24,436 nucleotides of DNA from JAYUHK01 sp043767025 (GCA_043767025.1 JAYUHK010000148.1:1-24436), one strand, 5' to 3'. Shown: positions 7,702-15,906, numbered from the stretch's first letter. Numbers and translations: made by a program. Notes: generated by a model not told the origin, from the sequence alone.

Positions 7702-8805
7702 ATGTTTTTAAGAAAAATCAATGTCACAAATTTTAAAAATTACGAATCGCAGGAATTAGTTTTTTCTGAACGACTTAACTGTCTGACGGGACCAAATGGT
7801 GCGGGCAAAACAAATATTTTAGACGCTATTTATTACCTTTGTATGTGCAAAAGCTACACGAGCGGTCAGGATAAAAATGTGGTAAAACAGAACGAAACTT
7901 TTTTTAGATTGGTCGGAAATTTTGAAATTAGTGATAAAAAATCAGAAATTGTGTTCAAAGTGCAGCCGGGCAAAAAAAAGGAAGTACTGAAAAATGAATC
8001 CAATTACGACAAAATAACCGAACACGTCGGAAGTTTTCCCGTCGTAATGATTGCGCCAGACGATACGGCTTTGGCGACGGAAGGCAGCGAGGCAAGACGG
8101 CGTTTTTTGGACAATACACTCTCGCAGTTAGACGCTGAATATTTGGATAACTTATTGATTTACAACCGTTTAATAGATCAACGCAATGCAGCACTCAAAC
8201 AATTTTTTGTTCAGAATAATTTTAGTTCCGAGCTTTTAGAAAGTTATGACGAAAGATTAGTGCCGCTCGGAATTTTTTTATTTCAAAAACGCGTTGAGTT
8301 TTTTGAGCTGTTTTATCCAGTTTTTCAAAAATTTTACCGATTTATTAGCCTCGAAGCCGACGTGGTAGAATTAAGTTACGAGTCAAAGCTAAAAAACCAG
8401 CATTTTGCGACACTTTTGAAGCAAAATATCTCAAAAGATAGGGTTCTGCAACGGACTTCTGTGGGGATTCACAAAGATGACTTAATTTTTGAAATTAAAG
8501 AGATGCCTATTAAAAAATTTGCGTCACAGGGACAGTTAAAATCATTTATTTTAGCCCTAAAATTAGCGCAATTTGAGCTGTTGAAAAACAAAAAAAATAT
8601 TTTTCCAATTCTACTTTTAGACGATATTTTTGATAAATTAGACGAAATCCGAGTGCATCGCTTACTTGCGCTTCTAAACGAACAAGGTTTTGGTCAAGTT
8701 TTTTTGACAGATACCCACAACGAAAGAATACAGTTGATAATCAAGGATTTACACTGCGAATCTAAAATTTTTTATGTCGAAAACTCCACCATAAAGCTAC
8801 AATAA
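7702..8805 (+). CDS. recF: DNA replication and repair protein RecF
   Basis: RecF is an SMC-like ATPase that works with RecO and RecR to load RecA at gaps and stalled forks. The protein is 367 residues, normal for the family. It opens with FLRKINVTNFKNYE, the usual RecF start. Walker A is GPNGAGKTN (30-38). The ABC-type signature lies in ASQGQLKS (274-281). Walker B is FPILLLDDIFDKLD with Asp307-Asp308. A D-loop-like FLTDTHNER follows. It sits 3 nt after the LuxE-like gene and 6 nt before DUF721. The recF–DUF721 order is a known arrangement in Bacteroidota. Confidence 0.95.
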   Translation: MFLRKINVTNFKNYESQELVFSERLNCLTGPNGAGKTNILDAIYYLCMCKSYTSGQDKNVVKQNETFFRLVGNFEISDKKSEIVFKVQPGKKKEVLKNESNYDKITEHVGSFPVVMIAPDDTALATEGSEARRRFLDNTLSQLDAEYLDNLLIYNRLIDQRNAALKQFFVQNNFSSELLESYDERLVPLGIFLFQKRVEFFELFYPVFQKFYRFISLEADVVELSYESKLKNQHFATLLKQNISKDRVLQRTSVGIHKDDLIFEIKEMPIKKFASQGQLKSFILALKLAQFELLKNKKNIFPILLLDDIFDKLDEIRVHRLLALLNEQGFGQVFLTDTHNERIQLIIKDLHCESKIFYVENSTIKLQ

Positions 8806-8811
8806 AATACT

Positions 8812-9102
8812 ATGAGAAGTCAAAATGAAATGCTACTGAAAGATGTTTTGAGCAATATGATTAAAGAATATCGCCTGAAAGCCAATCTGAACGAAACAAA
8901 AATCCGGAGCTGCTGGGAAGAAGTAATGGGAAAATCTATTGCCAATTATACTACCAAAATTGAACTGAAAAAAAATATTTTAATTTTAAATATTTCGTCT
9001 GCATCGCTGTCACAAGAGTTATCATTTCGCAAAGAAAAAATTATGCAACTCGTCAATGAAAAATTAGGGGAAAAATGCGTGGCTGAAGTCCAAATTTATT
9101 AA
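8812..9102 (+). CDS. DUF721 / DciA-like helicase loader
   Basis: This small protein (96 residues) belongs to the DUF721 family, which includes DciA, the ancestral loader of the replicative helicase DnaB in bacteria lacking DnaC/DnaI. It shows the KH-like fold pattern: a helical start (LLKDVLSNMIKEY), a Trp in CWEEVMG (about 34-40), then basic/hydrophobic strands (TKIELKKNILILNISSASLSQEL) and a final helix. Bacteroidota forms are this short. Its position 6 nt behind recF fits a replication/repair role. The helicase-loading function is inferred from the family. Confidence 0.85.
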   Translation: MRSQNEMLLKDVLSNMIKEYRLKANLNETKIRSCWEEVMGKSIANYTTKIELKKNILILNISSASLSQELSFRKEKIMQLVNEKLGEKCVAEVQIY

Positions 9103-9111
9103 TAAAATCCT

Positions 9112-9990
9112 ATGTTTTTAGATACCGAACTTATCATCAATCCCGACGGAAGCATTTATCATCTCTGCCTGAAGCCACATCAGATTGCAGACACCGTTAT
9201 CACGGTAGGCGACCCCGATAGAGTGGCGGAAGTTTCTAAACATTTTGACAAAATAGAGCATATTGTGACACACAGAGAATTTGTCACACATACTGGATAT
9301 TTAAAAAATAAAAGGCTTTCTGTTATCTCGACTGGCATCGGAACTGACAACATCGACATCGTGCTGAACGAGTTAGACGCACTCGTAAACATTGATTTTC
9401 GGACGCGGACGCTCAAGGAGAAATTAACTTCCCTCCAAATAATTCGCATAGGTACTTCGGGAGCTTTGCAGAAAGATATTGCAGTAGATACGCTGGTAAT
9501 TTCAGAATTTGCATTGGCGATAGACGGTTTAATGTGCTTTTATGACTTTAAAATAAGCAAAAAAGAAAATAAAACATTATCGGATTTGCAGGATTATGCA
9601 AGGCGAAGCGACCTAAATTTTCCACTCCCTATTCAGATTTTTGAAGGCAGCGAGCGCTTAATAGCAACTATCAACTCCGATAAAATATTTACATCGGGAA
9701 TCACCGCTACTTGTACTGGCTTCTACGCGCCACAAGGACGAACTTTGAGAGCCATGTCACAAAATATTGATTATTTGAATAAATTATCGGAATTTAGAAC
9801 GTCCGACAACTTGCGCATCACCAATCTTGAAATGGAAACCTCCGGTATCTATGGACTTTCAAAGGTTTTGGGGCATCAAGCTGTTTCCTGCAATGCAATT
9901 TTAGCCAACAGAATGACTGGTGAGTTCAGCGCGAATCCCAATGCAGTGGTTGAAAATTTGATAGCACTGGTTTTGAATAGGATTACTTAA
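9112..9990 (+). CDS. Nucleoside phosphorylase (uridine phosphorylase-like)
   Basis: This is a 292-residue member of the PNP/UDP phosphorylase superfamily, which splits nucleosides with phosphate to give the base and ribose-1-phosphate. Motifs: GDPDR (33-37) and RIGTSG (112-117) for phosphate binding, STGIGTDN (73-80), and NLEMETSGIYGLS (around 238-250), where the EME triad (240-242) contacts ribose. The TGFYAPQGR segment is compatible with uridine phosphorylase-like enzymes of Bacteroidota. Purine versus uridine specificity cannot be fixed by eye. It lies 9 nt after DUF721 and 12 nt before the sensor kinase. A purely metabolic enzyme between repair and signalling genes suggests convenience of expression rather than a shared pathway. 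Confidence 0.88.
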   Translation: MFLDTELIINPDGSIYHLCLKPHQIADTVITVGDPDRVAEVSKHFDKIEHIVTHREFVTHTGYLKNKRLSVISTGIGTDNIDIVLNELDALVNIDFRTRTLKEKLTSLQIIRIGTSGALQKDIAVDTLVISEFALAIDGLMCFYDFKISKKENKTLSDLQDYARRSDLNFPLPIQIFEGSERLIATINSDKIFTSGITATCTGFYAPQGRTLRAMSQNIDYLNKLSEFRTSDNLRITNLEMETSGIYGLSKVLGHQAVSCNAILANRMTGEFSANPNAVVENLIALVLNRIT

Positions 9991-10002
9991 ATTTTGTCAT
10001 TG

Positions 10003-10980
10003 ATGCTACTAAACTACTTTTTGCCGACAGCTTATTTTCAGCAACCACTTGTTGTGATTAGTGAGTATTTATCAATATTTGAACACTCCCCTGTCCTTAT
10101 TTTTATATTTATTATTTTGGCGTTCATCGTTCTTATCCAAATAATACGCTGTATTGAGTTAGCCATCAGAAGTAGATTAGAAAATAAAGAATTGCAGCAA
10201 AAACGGTCTATTTTGGAGCTTGAACAGAAGATAAGCGTCGCCAATCGGCTGCAAGCATCTCTCGAAGAACGAGATTTTGAACAAAAAAATGTCCTCGCCA
10301 AATTGGAGCAAGAACTCGCGCAATCCAAACTCAATCCACACTTCGTTTACAACTGTCTGAATGGAATATTGACCTTTATTTATGCCAAAGAGTACGAAAA
10401 AGTCAAGCATTATTTACCGCGTTTTTCGAGATTGATTAGAAGCTCCATAGAGCTTTCTAAAAATAATTTTGTGGATTTGCAGACCGAAATTTGCTATTTA
10501 GACGACTATTTGGCACTCGAATCCATGCGGTTTCCCGAAGATTTTAGGTATAAAATTCAGTTGGACGACGCACTCGCTACCGATATTCCGTTTTTGCCGA
10601 CACTAATGATTCAAATTTTTGTCGAAAACGCCCTCGTACACGGCATCATGGGCTTGGATAAATCAAAAAAAGGCGAAATTATTATCAGATTTTACCCTAT
10701 TTCGGAGTATCGCGTGGGCTGCCAAGTGATTGACAACGGAGTTGGACACAAGCAAGCGGCTTGCAACAAAGAAAATGAAGCTAAAAACCTAACAAGTTAT
10801 GTCGAAAAAAAATATTCTTTGGGTTTAGATATGACCTTCAAACGAATCAAACTCTTGGAGCAGCTTTTCGATGTGAAAATTGAGTTGGATATTTCAGAAA
10901 ACCTCGAAGAAGAAAGTGGCACGATTGTCACACTTTCGTTTCCATTGCTAAACAAAGAAAATAACCCTTTTAGGCAATAA
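10003..10980 (+). CDS. LytS-type sensor histidine kinase
   Basis: This membrane histidine kinase of the His_kinase/LytS (PF06580) class has 325 residues. One strong membrane segment lies at about residues 30-50, followed by a Lys/Glu/Gln-rich coiled coil (about 55-108). The H-box is KLNPHFVYNCLNGI with His113. The ATPase domain has FVENALVHG (Asn around 209), VIDNGVG and a G-box SLGLDMTFKRIKLL, then GTIVTLSFP. I use ATG 10003; a TTG three codons earlier (9994) is in frame but closer to the previous stop. There is no large sensor domain. Such kinases normally pair with a LytTR response regulator, and none is in the window, so the partner must be elsewhere. It is the last gene of the 6670-10980 run. 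Confidence 0.88.
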   Translation: MLLNYFLPTAYFQQPLVVISEYLSIFEHSPVLIFIFIILAFIVLIQIIRCIELAIRSRLENKELQQKRSILELEQKISVANRLQASLEERDFEQKNVLAKLEQELAQSKLNPHFVYNCLNGILTFIYAKEYEKVKHYLPRFSRLIRSSIELSKNNFVDLQTEICYLDDYLALESMRFPEDFRYKIQLDDALATDIPFLPTLMIQIFVENALVHGIMGLDKSKKGEIIIRFYPISEYRVGCQVIDNGVGHKQAACNKENEAKNLTSYVEKKYSLGLDMTFKRIKLLEQLFDVKIELDISENLEEESGTIVTLSFPLLNKENNPFRQ

Positions 10981-11030
10981 AATTTTACGAAAATATGTTT
11001 TTTTTATTTTTTATTCTGAAAATATTTTTA

Positions 11031-11038
11031 TAAATTTG
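11031..11038 (+). promoter_or_regulatory. -7 box before the CcmC/CcsA-like gene
   Basis: TAAATTTG matches TAnnTTTG and ends 20 nt before the ATG at 11059. The expected -33 position (about 11005) has only a T-run, so the promoter is half-supported. It suggests transcription separate from the preceding kinase gene. Confidence 0.4.
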
Positions 11039-11058
11039 TACTTTCAATTTCTAATCCA

Positions 11059-12105
11059 ATGAATCGAATCTGGAAATTACTTTGCGTCGTTATCTTGACG
11101 TATGTTTTTTTGGCAGGACTTTTATTCCCGCTCAAACCGGGTATTTTGACCGTATCACCCAATAAAATCGCTATCGGAAATGCCGCAACATTCCGTGTAG
11201 AAGGTTACAATACACTGTTTTTGCGCAGCAATCCGTCGGAATACCGTGCGTGGCTCAAGTTAGATTCCACCGTAATTTTAGCCGCCCAAAACGTCAAAAC
11301 TACGAGCGATGTGTCCTTAGATTTACAGTTCGATTTTCCCCAAAATCTGCCTTTCAAGGGAACGGTGAAAGATTTTACCCTCATTCTGGACGACCCTTAC
11401 AACGGTACTTCCGTCCTTCCGAGCGCAGTTTTTGTGACCAAAGACAGTACTGTTTCGTCTGAATTAACGACTTTTCAGTCCGCCAAAATCAGTAACTTGA
11501 ATACCAAAAAAGGCATCAACTTTCCATACCGAAATATCCTTTCCGAAACCATTCGCAACACCTATTTTCACGTTCCGTTGTGGTTCGGCATGATGATTTT
11601 GTTCGCATTTGCCGTTTATTATTCTTGGAAATACTTGACCACGCAACAAATAGAATATGACTTCAAAGCAGAAGCATTGACCCAAATCGGTGTGCTTTTT
11701 GGCATTCTCGGCACCATCACGGGTGCGATTTGGGCAAAACACACTTGGGGCGCGTATTGGAGTTGGGACGTGAAGCAAAATATGTCCGCCATTTGCATCT
11801 TAATATATATGGCGTACTTCGTCCTGCGCAACTCCTTCGACGACGACGCGCAGTCCGCCCGCTTGGGTGCGGTCTTCAATATTTTCGCCTTCGCAGCCAT
11901 GATTCCCCTGCTTTTCGTAATCCCGCGACTGACGGACAGCTTGCACCCCGGCAACGGTGGCAATCCCGCTTTTGGCTCACAGGATTTGGACAACACGATG
12001 CGAATGATTTTTTACCCCGCCGTCATCGGCTGGACGCTGCTCGGGCTTTGGATTGCAGACACCACTTATAGATATAAGAAAATAAATTTCAAAATGCAAT
12101 TTTAA
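11059..12105 (+). CDS. CcmC/CcsA-like cytochrome c biogenesis membrane protein
   Basis: This 348-residue heme-handling protein carries the tryptophan-rich WWD motif. After an N-terminal membrane helix (about 5-24) comes an extracytoplasmic domain of about 140 residues that looks beta-rich. The C-terminal half (about 170-335) has five to six membrane segments. Key features are His171 in TYFHVPLWFGM, the WWD segment around 225-237 (WAKHTWGAYWSWD), and His296 in TDSLHPGNGG; in CcmC/CcsA two such histidines ligate heme beside the WWD loop. The second half matches CcmC in layout. The N-terminal domain is extra relative to E. coli CcmC and is probably a Bacteroidota feature. No ccmA, ccmB, ccmE or ccmF is adjacent. 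The role is heme delivery or export for c-type cytochromes; the exact step is inferred. Confidence 0.82.
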   Translation: MNRIWKLLCVVILTYVFLAGLLFPLKPGILTVSPNKIAIGNAATFRVEGYNTLFLRSNPSEYRAWLKLDSTVILAAQNVKTTSDVSLDLQFDFPQNLPFKGTVKDFTLILDDPYNGTSVLPSAVFVTKDSTVSSELTTFQSAKISNLNTKKGINFPYRNILSETIRNTYFHVPLWFGMMILFAFAVYYSWKYLTTQQIEYDFKAEALTQIGVLFGILGTITGAIWAKHTWGAYWSWDVKQNMSAICILIYMAYFVLRNSFDDDAQSARLGAVFNIFAFAAMIPLLFVIPRLTDSLHPGNGGNPAFGSQDLDNTMRMIFYPAVIGWTLLGLWIADTTYRYKKINFKMQF

Positions 12106-12116
12106 GAAATGAAAAA

Positions 12117-12150
12117 GTTTTTAGTTTTTAGTTTTTAGTTTTTAGTTTTA
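12117..12150. repeat. Tandem heptamer repeat GTTTTTA x4 plus partial
   Basis: There are four perfect head-to-tail copies of GTTTTTA (12117-12144), followed by GTTTTA. It starts 12 nt after the stop of the cytochrome c biogenesis gene. Simple 7-bp arrays of this kind can change copy number by slippage. Confidence 0.9.
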
Positions 12151-12362
12151 CAAAAAATAAAAATTTGCGTCACATCGCAAATAGAGTCCATTTAGGCGCG
12201 AACACTTTCTTGAAACAAATTGCCTATTTTCTCTTATGAATATCTCTAAAATAAGGTAAGTTCTTATACTTAAATAGATGCCATTTATTATTCGACATAA
12301 TTCGTTGATTTTCAATAGTTTATGATGACTCAAAATTAAAAACTGAAAACTTATAATTACTT

Positions 12363-12686
12363 ACTTATGTTACGAAAAAAATCTTTTTTCTAAAATTTCA
12401 AGTAGCATTTTATTCAATGTGACTGCCTTTTCAGACGTGCCTTGTAGAAATTCAAGTTTTTGCAAAAATATCGTCTTGCAAAGCGAAAACTGTTTGAAGT
12501 CTGGCGCAGCCGACGCGTATTTTTCGCGCGCCGACGAGATTTTTAAGCAAAAACTTTAGAATTTCTACAGAGCACTTGATTTTTTTGGTTACTTTTTTCA
12601 TCAAGGAAAAAAGTGACAAAGGACAAGAAAATTACCACAAAATCAAGCTCAAATGAGTCAATTTAATATCCTTGCGTAACATAAGT
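12363..12686. mobile_element. MITE-like palindromic element, complete copy (324 bp)
   Basis: The ends are perfect 12-bp inverted repeats: ACTTATGTTACG at 12363-12374 and its reverse complement at 12675-12686. Inside is a second, imperfect inverted pair: GTGCCTTGTAGAAATTC (about 12438-12454) against GAATTTCTACAGAGCAC (about 12559-12575). With it go AAGTTTTTGC and GCAAAAACTTT, so the centre can form a long hairpin. No transposase frame exists. A second, partial copy begins at 24268; over its 169 visible bases it aligns nearly end to end with 12363-12529 and is mostly identical. Terminal inverted repeats, small size, no coding capacity and multiple copies fit a non-autonomous element or large palindromic repeat family. 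I could not identify a target-site duplication with confidence. Confidence 0.65.
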
Positions 12687-12750
12687 TATTTTGTATTTTT
12701 ATTTTCCAATTTATATTTTGAAAAAAAATTCTATTTTTTGGCTTTTTACG

Positions 12751-15261
12751 ATGGCATGGCGCGATAGCCGTCGCCAACGCGGACGTTTGATGCTTTTTGT
12801 GTCTTCCATCGTGCTGGGCATTGCTGCTTTGGTGGCTATCAATTCGTTTTCTGCCAATTTGCAAAAAGACATCAACGGCGAAGCCAAAACGCTGCTCGGT
12901 GCCGACCTGATGGCGGAGGGCAACCAACCGCCGCCGCCCAACTTGCAGGCAAACTTTGAGGCAATAGAAGGCGAAAAAGCGCGGACGGTTTCGTTTGTTT
13001 CGATGGTCTTTTTCCCAAAAAATGAAGGGACGAAACTGGCACAAATCGTGGCTTTAGAAGGCGGATTTCCGTTTTATGGGCAACTTCAGACTTCGCCCGC
13101 CACAGCGCAGCAGACGTTTCGGAGCGGCGCGAAAGCGTTGGTGGATAAGTCGCTGATGTTGCAGTTTGGTTTGGAGGTCGGCGATTCGGTCAAAATCGGA
13201 GAGATTACCTACTTTATCGAGGGCAAACTCGAGTCTGCACCCGGTCGTGCGGGCATCGCGTCGGCGGTTGCGCCTGCGATTTATGTGCCGCTGGCGACGC
13301 TCGAAGCGACTGGTTTGGTACAGAAAGGCAGCCGGATTACCTACCAATATGCGTTCAAGACCGCCGAAAATACGGACGGATTGCTCAAAAAACTCAAACC
13401 CTCCGCCGATGCCGCCACCTACACCATAGACTCGGTGGAGTCGCGGAAAGAAACGCTCGGCAACGCATTCGGCAATATGCGTAATTTTCTCAATTTGGTC
13501 GCTTTTGTTGCTCTTTTGTTGGGCTGCATTGGGGTCGCCAGTGCTGTCCATATTTATGTAAAAGATAAATTGGCTTCGGTGGCGGTACTGCGCTGTTTGG
13601 GGGCGAGCGGTCGGCAGGCGTTTTTGATTTATTTAATCCAAATCGGTACGATGGGCTTATTGGGTGCGATGGCGGGCGCGGCGTTGGGGAGCGTTTTGCA
13701 AAAAGTTCTTCCGTTGGTTTTGGGTGATTTTTTGCCTGTCCAAAATATTTCTACCGACCTTTCATTTATTGCCATAATTCAAGGGGTTGTGACAGGGTTT
13801 TTAGTGTCTGTATTGTTTGCATTGATTCCTTTGCTCGACATTCGGCACATCTCTCCCTTGCATACGCTCCGAGCTTCTTTTGAAGAAAAAACAAATAAAT
13901 TCGACCCGTGGAAGTGGGTAGTTTATGGAATGATTGCCTTTTTGGTGGTCGGGTTTGCGTGGGTTCAGACTCGGAGCTTTGCTGCTGCTTTGTCCTTTGT
14001 GTTGGGCATTGCGGTCGCGCTTTTGCTGCTGGTCGGAGTGGCTCGTTTGCTGATGTTTTTGCTCCGCAAATATTTTCCAGCCCATTTGGATTATGTTTGG
14101 CGGCAGGGCATTGCCAACCTCTATCGCCCTAACAATCAGACACTTACGTTGATGACTTCTATCGGATTGGGGACTATGCTCATTGCGACGCTGTTTTTTA
14201 TCCAAAATTTGCTGCTCCAACAGGTCGAGCTTTCGGGGAGTGGAAAACAGCCCAATACGATACTTTTTGACATACAAAGTTCTCAAATACAAGGAGTTGC
14301 GCAGACGGTTCGCGATGCGGGGCTTCCTGTTTTGCAGCAAGTTCCTATCGTCACGATGCGATTGGAAAAGATAAATGAGGAAACGAAAACAGATTTTTAT
14401 GCCGACAGCACGCGCCACGAAAGCGTTCCCGAGTGGGTTTTTGACCGTGAATATCGCTGCACTTACCGCGATACGCTGATTGACACCGAAAAAATCATGG
14501 AGGGCAGTTGGCACGGCGGTCTTGCGCCTCGCACCGACGGCATCGTGAATGTGTCGTTAGCCGACCGAGTAGCGAAAGCGATGAACGCCAAAATCGGTAT
14601 GCGCTTGCTTTTCAATGTGCAAGGAACTCCGGTGGAGGCGGAGGTGAGCAGCATCAGAAAGGTGGATTTTAACAGAGTCCAGACCAATTTCTTTGTTGTT
14701 TTTCCGAATGGTATTTTGGAAAAAGCACCACAATTTCATGTGATAGTCACCCGAGCCGATTCGGCTGCTCAATCGGCAAATTTTCAAAAAATATTGGTCA
14801 AAAACTTCCCCAACGTGAGCATTATTGACCTCACCCAAATCCTAAAAACCGCCGATAGCGTATTGGGAAAGGTGTCTTTTGTGATTCGTTTTATGGCTTT
14901 GTTTAGTATTTTGACTGGTTTTGTGGTGCTGGCGAGTTCCATCGCTTTGAGCCGCAGCCAACGGATTCGGGAGAGTGTTTTGCTTCGGACGCTGGGCGCG
15001 AGTCGGCGACAAATACGGCGCATCAGCGCATTAGAATACTTTATTTTGGGTGCTTTGGCGGCGGCGACTGGTCTGCTGCTGTCGGTGTTAGGGGCGTGGG
15101 CGTTGGCGCGGTTTGCATTTCAGGTGCCGTTTTCGCCGAATTTTGTGATGCCTTTGGCGGTCTTTTTTGGAGTCGCGTTGCTTACGTTGCTCATCGGATT
15201 GCTCAACACGCGCTCAGTGCTGAACAGTACGCCGTTGGAAGTTCTTCGGTCGGAAACATAA
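12751..15261 (+). CDS. YbbP-type ABC transporter permease (double FtsX)
   Basis: This is an inner-membrane permease of about 836 residues in the COG3127/YbbP group. The start AWRDSRRQRGRLMLF and the following GADLMAEGNQPPP are close to the family's 'WRELRRNRxRL … LGADL' pattern. Membrane segments lie at about 12-30, then a FtsX domain (about 243-370: helices around GCIGVASAVHIY and LIQIGTMGLLGAMAG), a middle helical block (about 385-440) and a C-terminal FtsX domain (about 700-830, with VLLRTLGASRRQIRRIS). Two large extracytoplasmic domains lie between. The ATPase partner (YbbA-like) is not next to it. Start choice: ATG 12751 is safe, but TTG 12718 would add MKKNSIFWLFT, which resembles the N-terminus of relatives and may be the real start. 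The family is linked to lipid or envelope substrate export; the substrate is unknown here. Confidence 0.85.
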   Translation: MAWRDSRRQRGRLMLFVSSIVLGIAALVAINSFSANLQKDINGEAKTLLGADLMAEGNQPPPPNLQANFEAIEGEKARTVSFVSMVFFPKNEGTKLAQIVALEGGFPFYGQLQTSPATAQQTFRSGAKALVDKSLMLQFGLEVGDSVKIGEITYFIEGKLESAPGRAGIASAVAPAIYVPLATLEATGLVQKGSRITYQYAFKTAENTDGLLKKLKPSADAATYTIDSVESRKETLGNAFGNMRNFLNLVAFVALLLGCIGVASAVHIYVKDKLASVAVLRCLGASGRQAFLIYLIQIGTMGLLGAMAGAALGSVLQKVLPLVLGDFLPVQNISTDLSFIAIIQGVVTGFLVSVLFALIPLLDIRHISPLHTLRASFEEKTNKFDPWKWVVYGMIAFLVVGFAWVQTRSFAAALSFVLGIAVALLLLVGVARLLMFLLRKYFPAHLDYVWRQGIANLYRPNNQTLTLMTSIGLGTMLIATLFFIQNLLLQQVELSGSGKQPNTILFDIQSSQIQGVAQTVRDAGLPVLQQVPIVTMRLEKINEETKTDFYADSTRHESVPEWVFDREYRCTYRDTLIDTEKIMEGSWHGGLAPRTDGIVNVSLADRVAKAMNAKIGMRLLFNVQGTPVEAEVSSIRKVDFNRVQTNFFVVFPNGILEKAPQFHVIVTRADSAAQSANFQKILVKNFPNVSIIDLTQILKTADSVLGKVSFVIRFMALFSILTGFVVLASSIALSRSQRIRESVLLRTLGASRRQIRRISALEYFILGALAAATGLLLSVLGAWALARFAFQVPFSPNFVMPLAVFFGVALLTLLIGLLNTRSVLNSTPLEVLRSET

Positions 15262-15295
15262 AAAAAGAGAACCTCTTTTGGAGGCTCCCTTCTCT
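15260..15295 (-). terminator. Leftward intrinsic terminator
   Basis: On the minus strand AGAGAA…GCCTC (15295-15281) pairs with GAGG-TTCTCT (15275-15266) with a small bulge and a CAAAA loop. A run of T follows directly (the A-run at 15260-15265 on the plus strand). It overlaps the stop codon of the ABC permease and would end leftward transcripts from the 15573-19642 cluster. Confidence 0.5.
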
Positions 15296-15572
15296 ACCAT
15301 GAAAACTAAAATCGAAATATCTTAAAGGTAACTTTTTTAAATAAAAATCTGAATAACTTGATTTCAGTGACAAATGTACTACCTTTTTGTGTATTTTCTA
15401 CACAAAAAGAATTTATTTTTTTGATAAAATGAAAAATAAAGTTGGTGAGCGCAAAAATGTGACATGGTTATTGCACAATTTTGCGGAATTTAGTCAATAA
15501 AATACAAGGATTTTTACTTTTTTTTGTGACATCGAAAAATTGTCATGTTTTTGGCAATTTTTTTATTTTTTT
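15262..15572. other. Convergent intergenic region
   Basis: No gene is seen. The region separates the rightward ABC permease from the leftward small membrane protein and contains two hairpins, one with a T-tail in each direction (15260-15295 leftward, 15383-15420 rightward). The remainder is AT-rich without recognisable signals. Confidence 0.6.
15383..15420 (+). terminator. Rightward intrinsic terminator-like hairpin
   Basis: CTTTTTGTGTA (15383-15393) is perfectly complementary to TACACAAAAAG (15399-15409) with a 5-nt loop, an 11-bp stem. A T-rich tail follows (AATTTATTTTTTT). The stem is AT-rich, so strength is uncertain. It lies about 120 nt after the ABC permease stop. Confidence 0.5.
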
Positions 15573-15872
15573 TTATCTAAAATACATCAAAATTCCCCCA
15601 AAAAGTGTGATGAGCGCAATTAAGACACTTGCCATCTGGATAGAGCGTTGCAAGAACCCGACGAATGTAAGAATATTTTCGCGCTGTGCGGGGTGCTTGG
15701 AGATGATTTCGTCCTCCATTTTTTGACGGTCGAATAGGTGCGCGGCTTCAAAATCCACTTTATTTTGCACCAAGATTCGGTAGGCTTTTAGGACTTTCAT
15801 GCGAAAATACAAATTGACGAAAAGCATCGCCAAGAACAAACCGATGACGGTGGAAACTAAAAATATGTACAT
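15573..15872 (-). CDS. Small two-helix membrane protein, unknown function
   Basis: This 99-residue protein has a hydrophobic helix at each end (about 2-22, FLVSTVIGLFLAMLFVNLYF, and about 77-97, MASVLIALITLFGGILMYF). Between them is a polar, charged middle of about 50 residues (RQKMEDEIISKHPAQREN). The pattern suggests a helical hairpin with a cytoplasmic centre. I do not recognise a family. It starts 34 nt after the carboxylase subunit gene on the same strand and is probably in its transcript. Clean membrane topology, a full-length ATG frame and synteny-like spacing make it likely to be real. Confidence 0.65.
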   Translation of the reverse strand: MYIFLVSTVIGLFLAMLFVNLYFRMKVLKAYRILVQNKVDFEAAHLFDRQKMEDEIISKHPAQRENILTFVGFLQRSIQMASVLIALITLFGGILMYFR

Positions 15873-15906
15873 AAAAAAGTTGCTTGAATGTTAAAAATTT
15901 CTATCC

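Larger units (their letters stand above)
12106..12717. other. Large non-coding region with repeats before the ABC permease
   Basis: No gene is convincing here. From left to right it holds a heptamer tandem repeat (12117-12150), about 200 bp of AT-rich unannotated sequence, a partly inverted version of the heptamer motif (AAAAACTGAAAAC, near 12338-12350), and a 324-bp inverted-repeat-bounded element (12363-12686). The only open frames are short and have no family features. Confidence 0.6.

Noticed and set aside
12148..12333. Short minus-strand open frame in the repeat-rich gap
   Set aside because: At 61 codons it has no start context and no similarity I recognise, and it lies between AT-rich repeats. 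It is most likely non-coding.
12363..12686. CRISPR array or integron attachment site
   Set aside because: There are no regularly spaced direct repeats with unique spacers and no integrase. The structure is one inverted-repeat element, repeated once far away.
15371..15406. TACATTTG with a TTTG upstream on the minus strand, promoter-like
   Set aside because: Spacing is 24 nt, outside the usual range. It would drive transcription antisense into the permease with no gene to serve.
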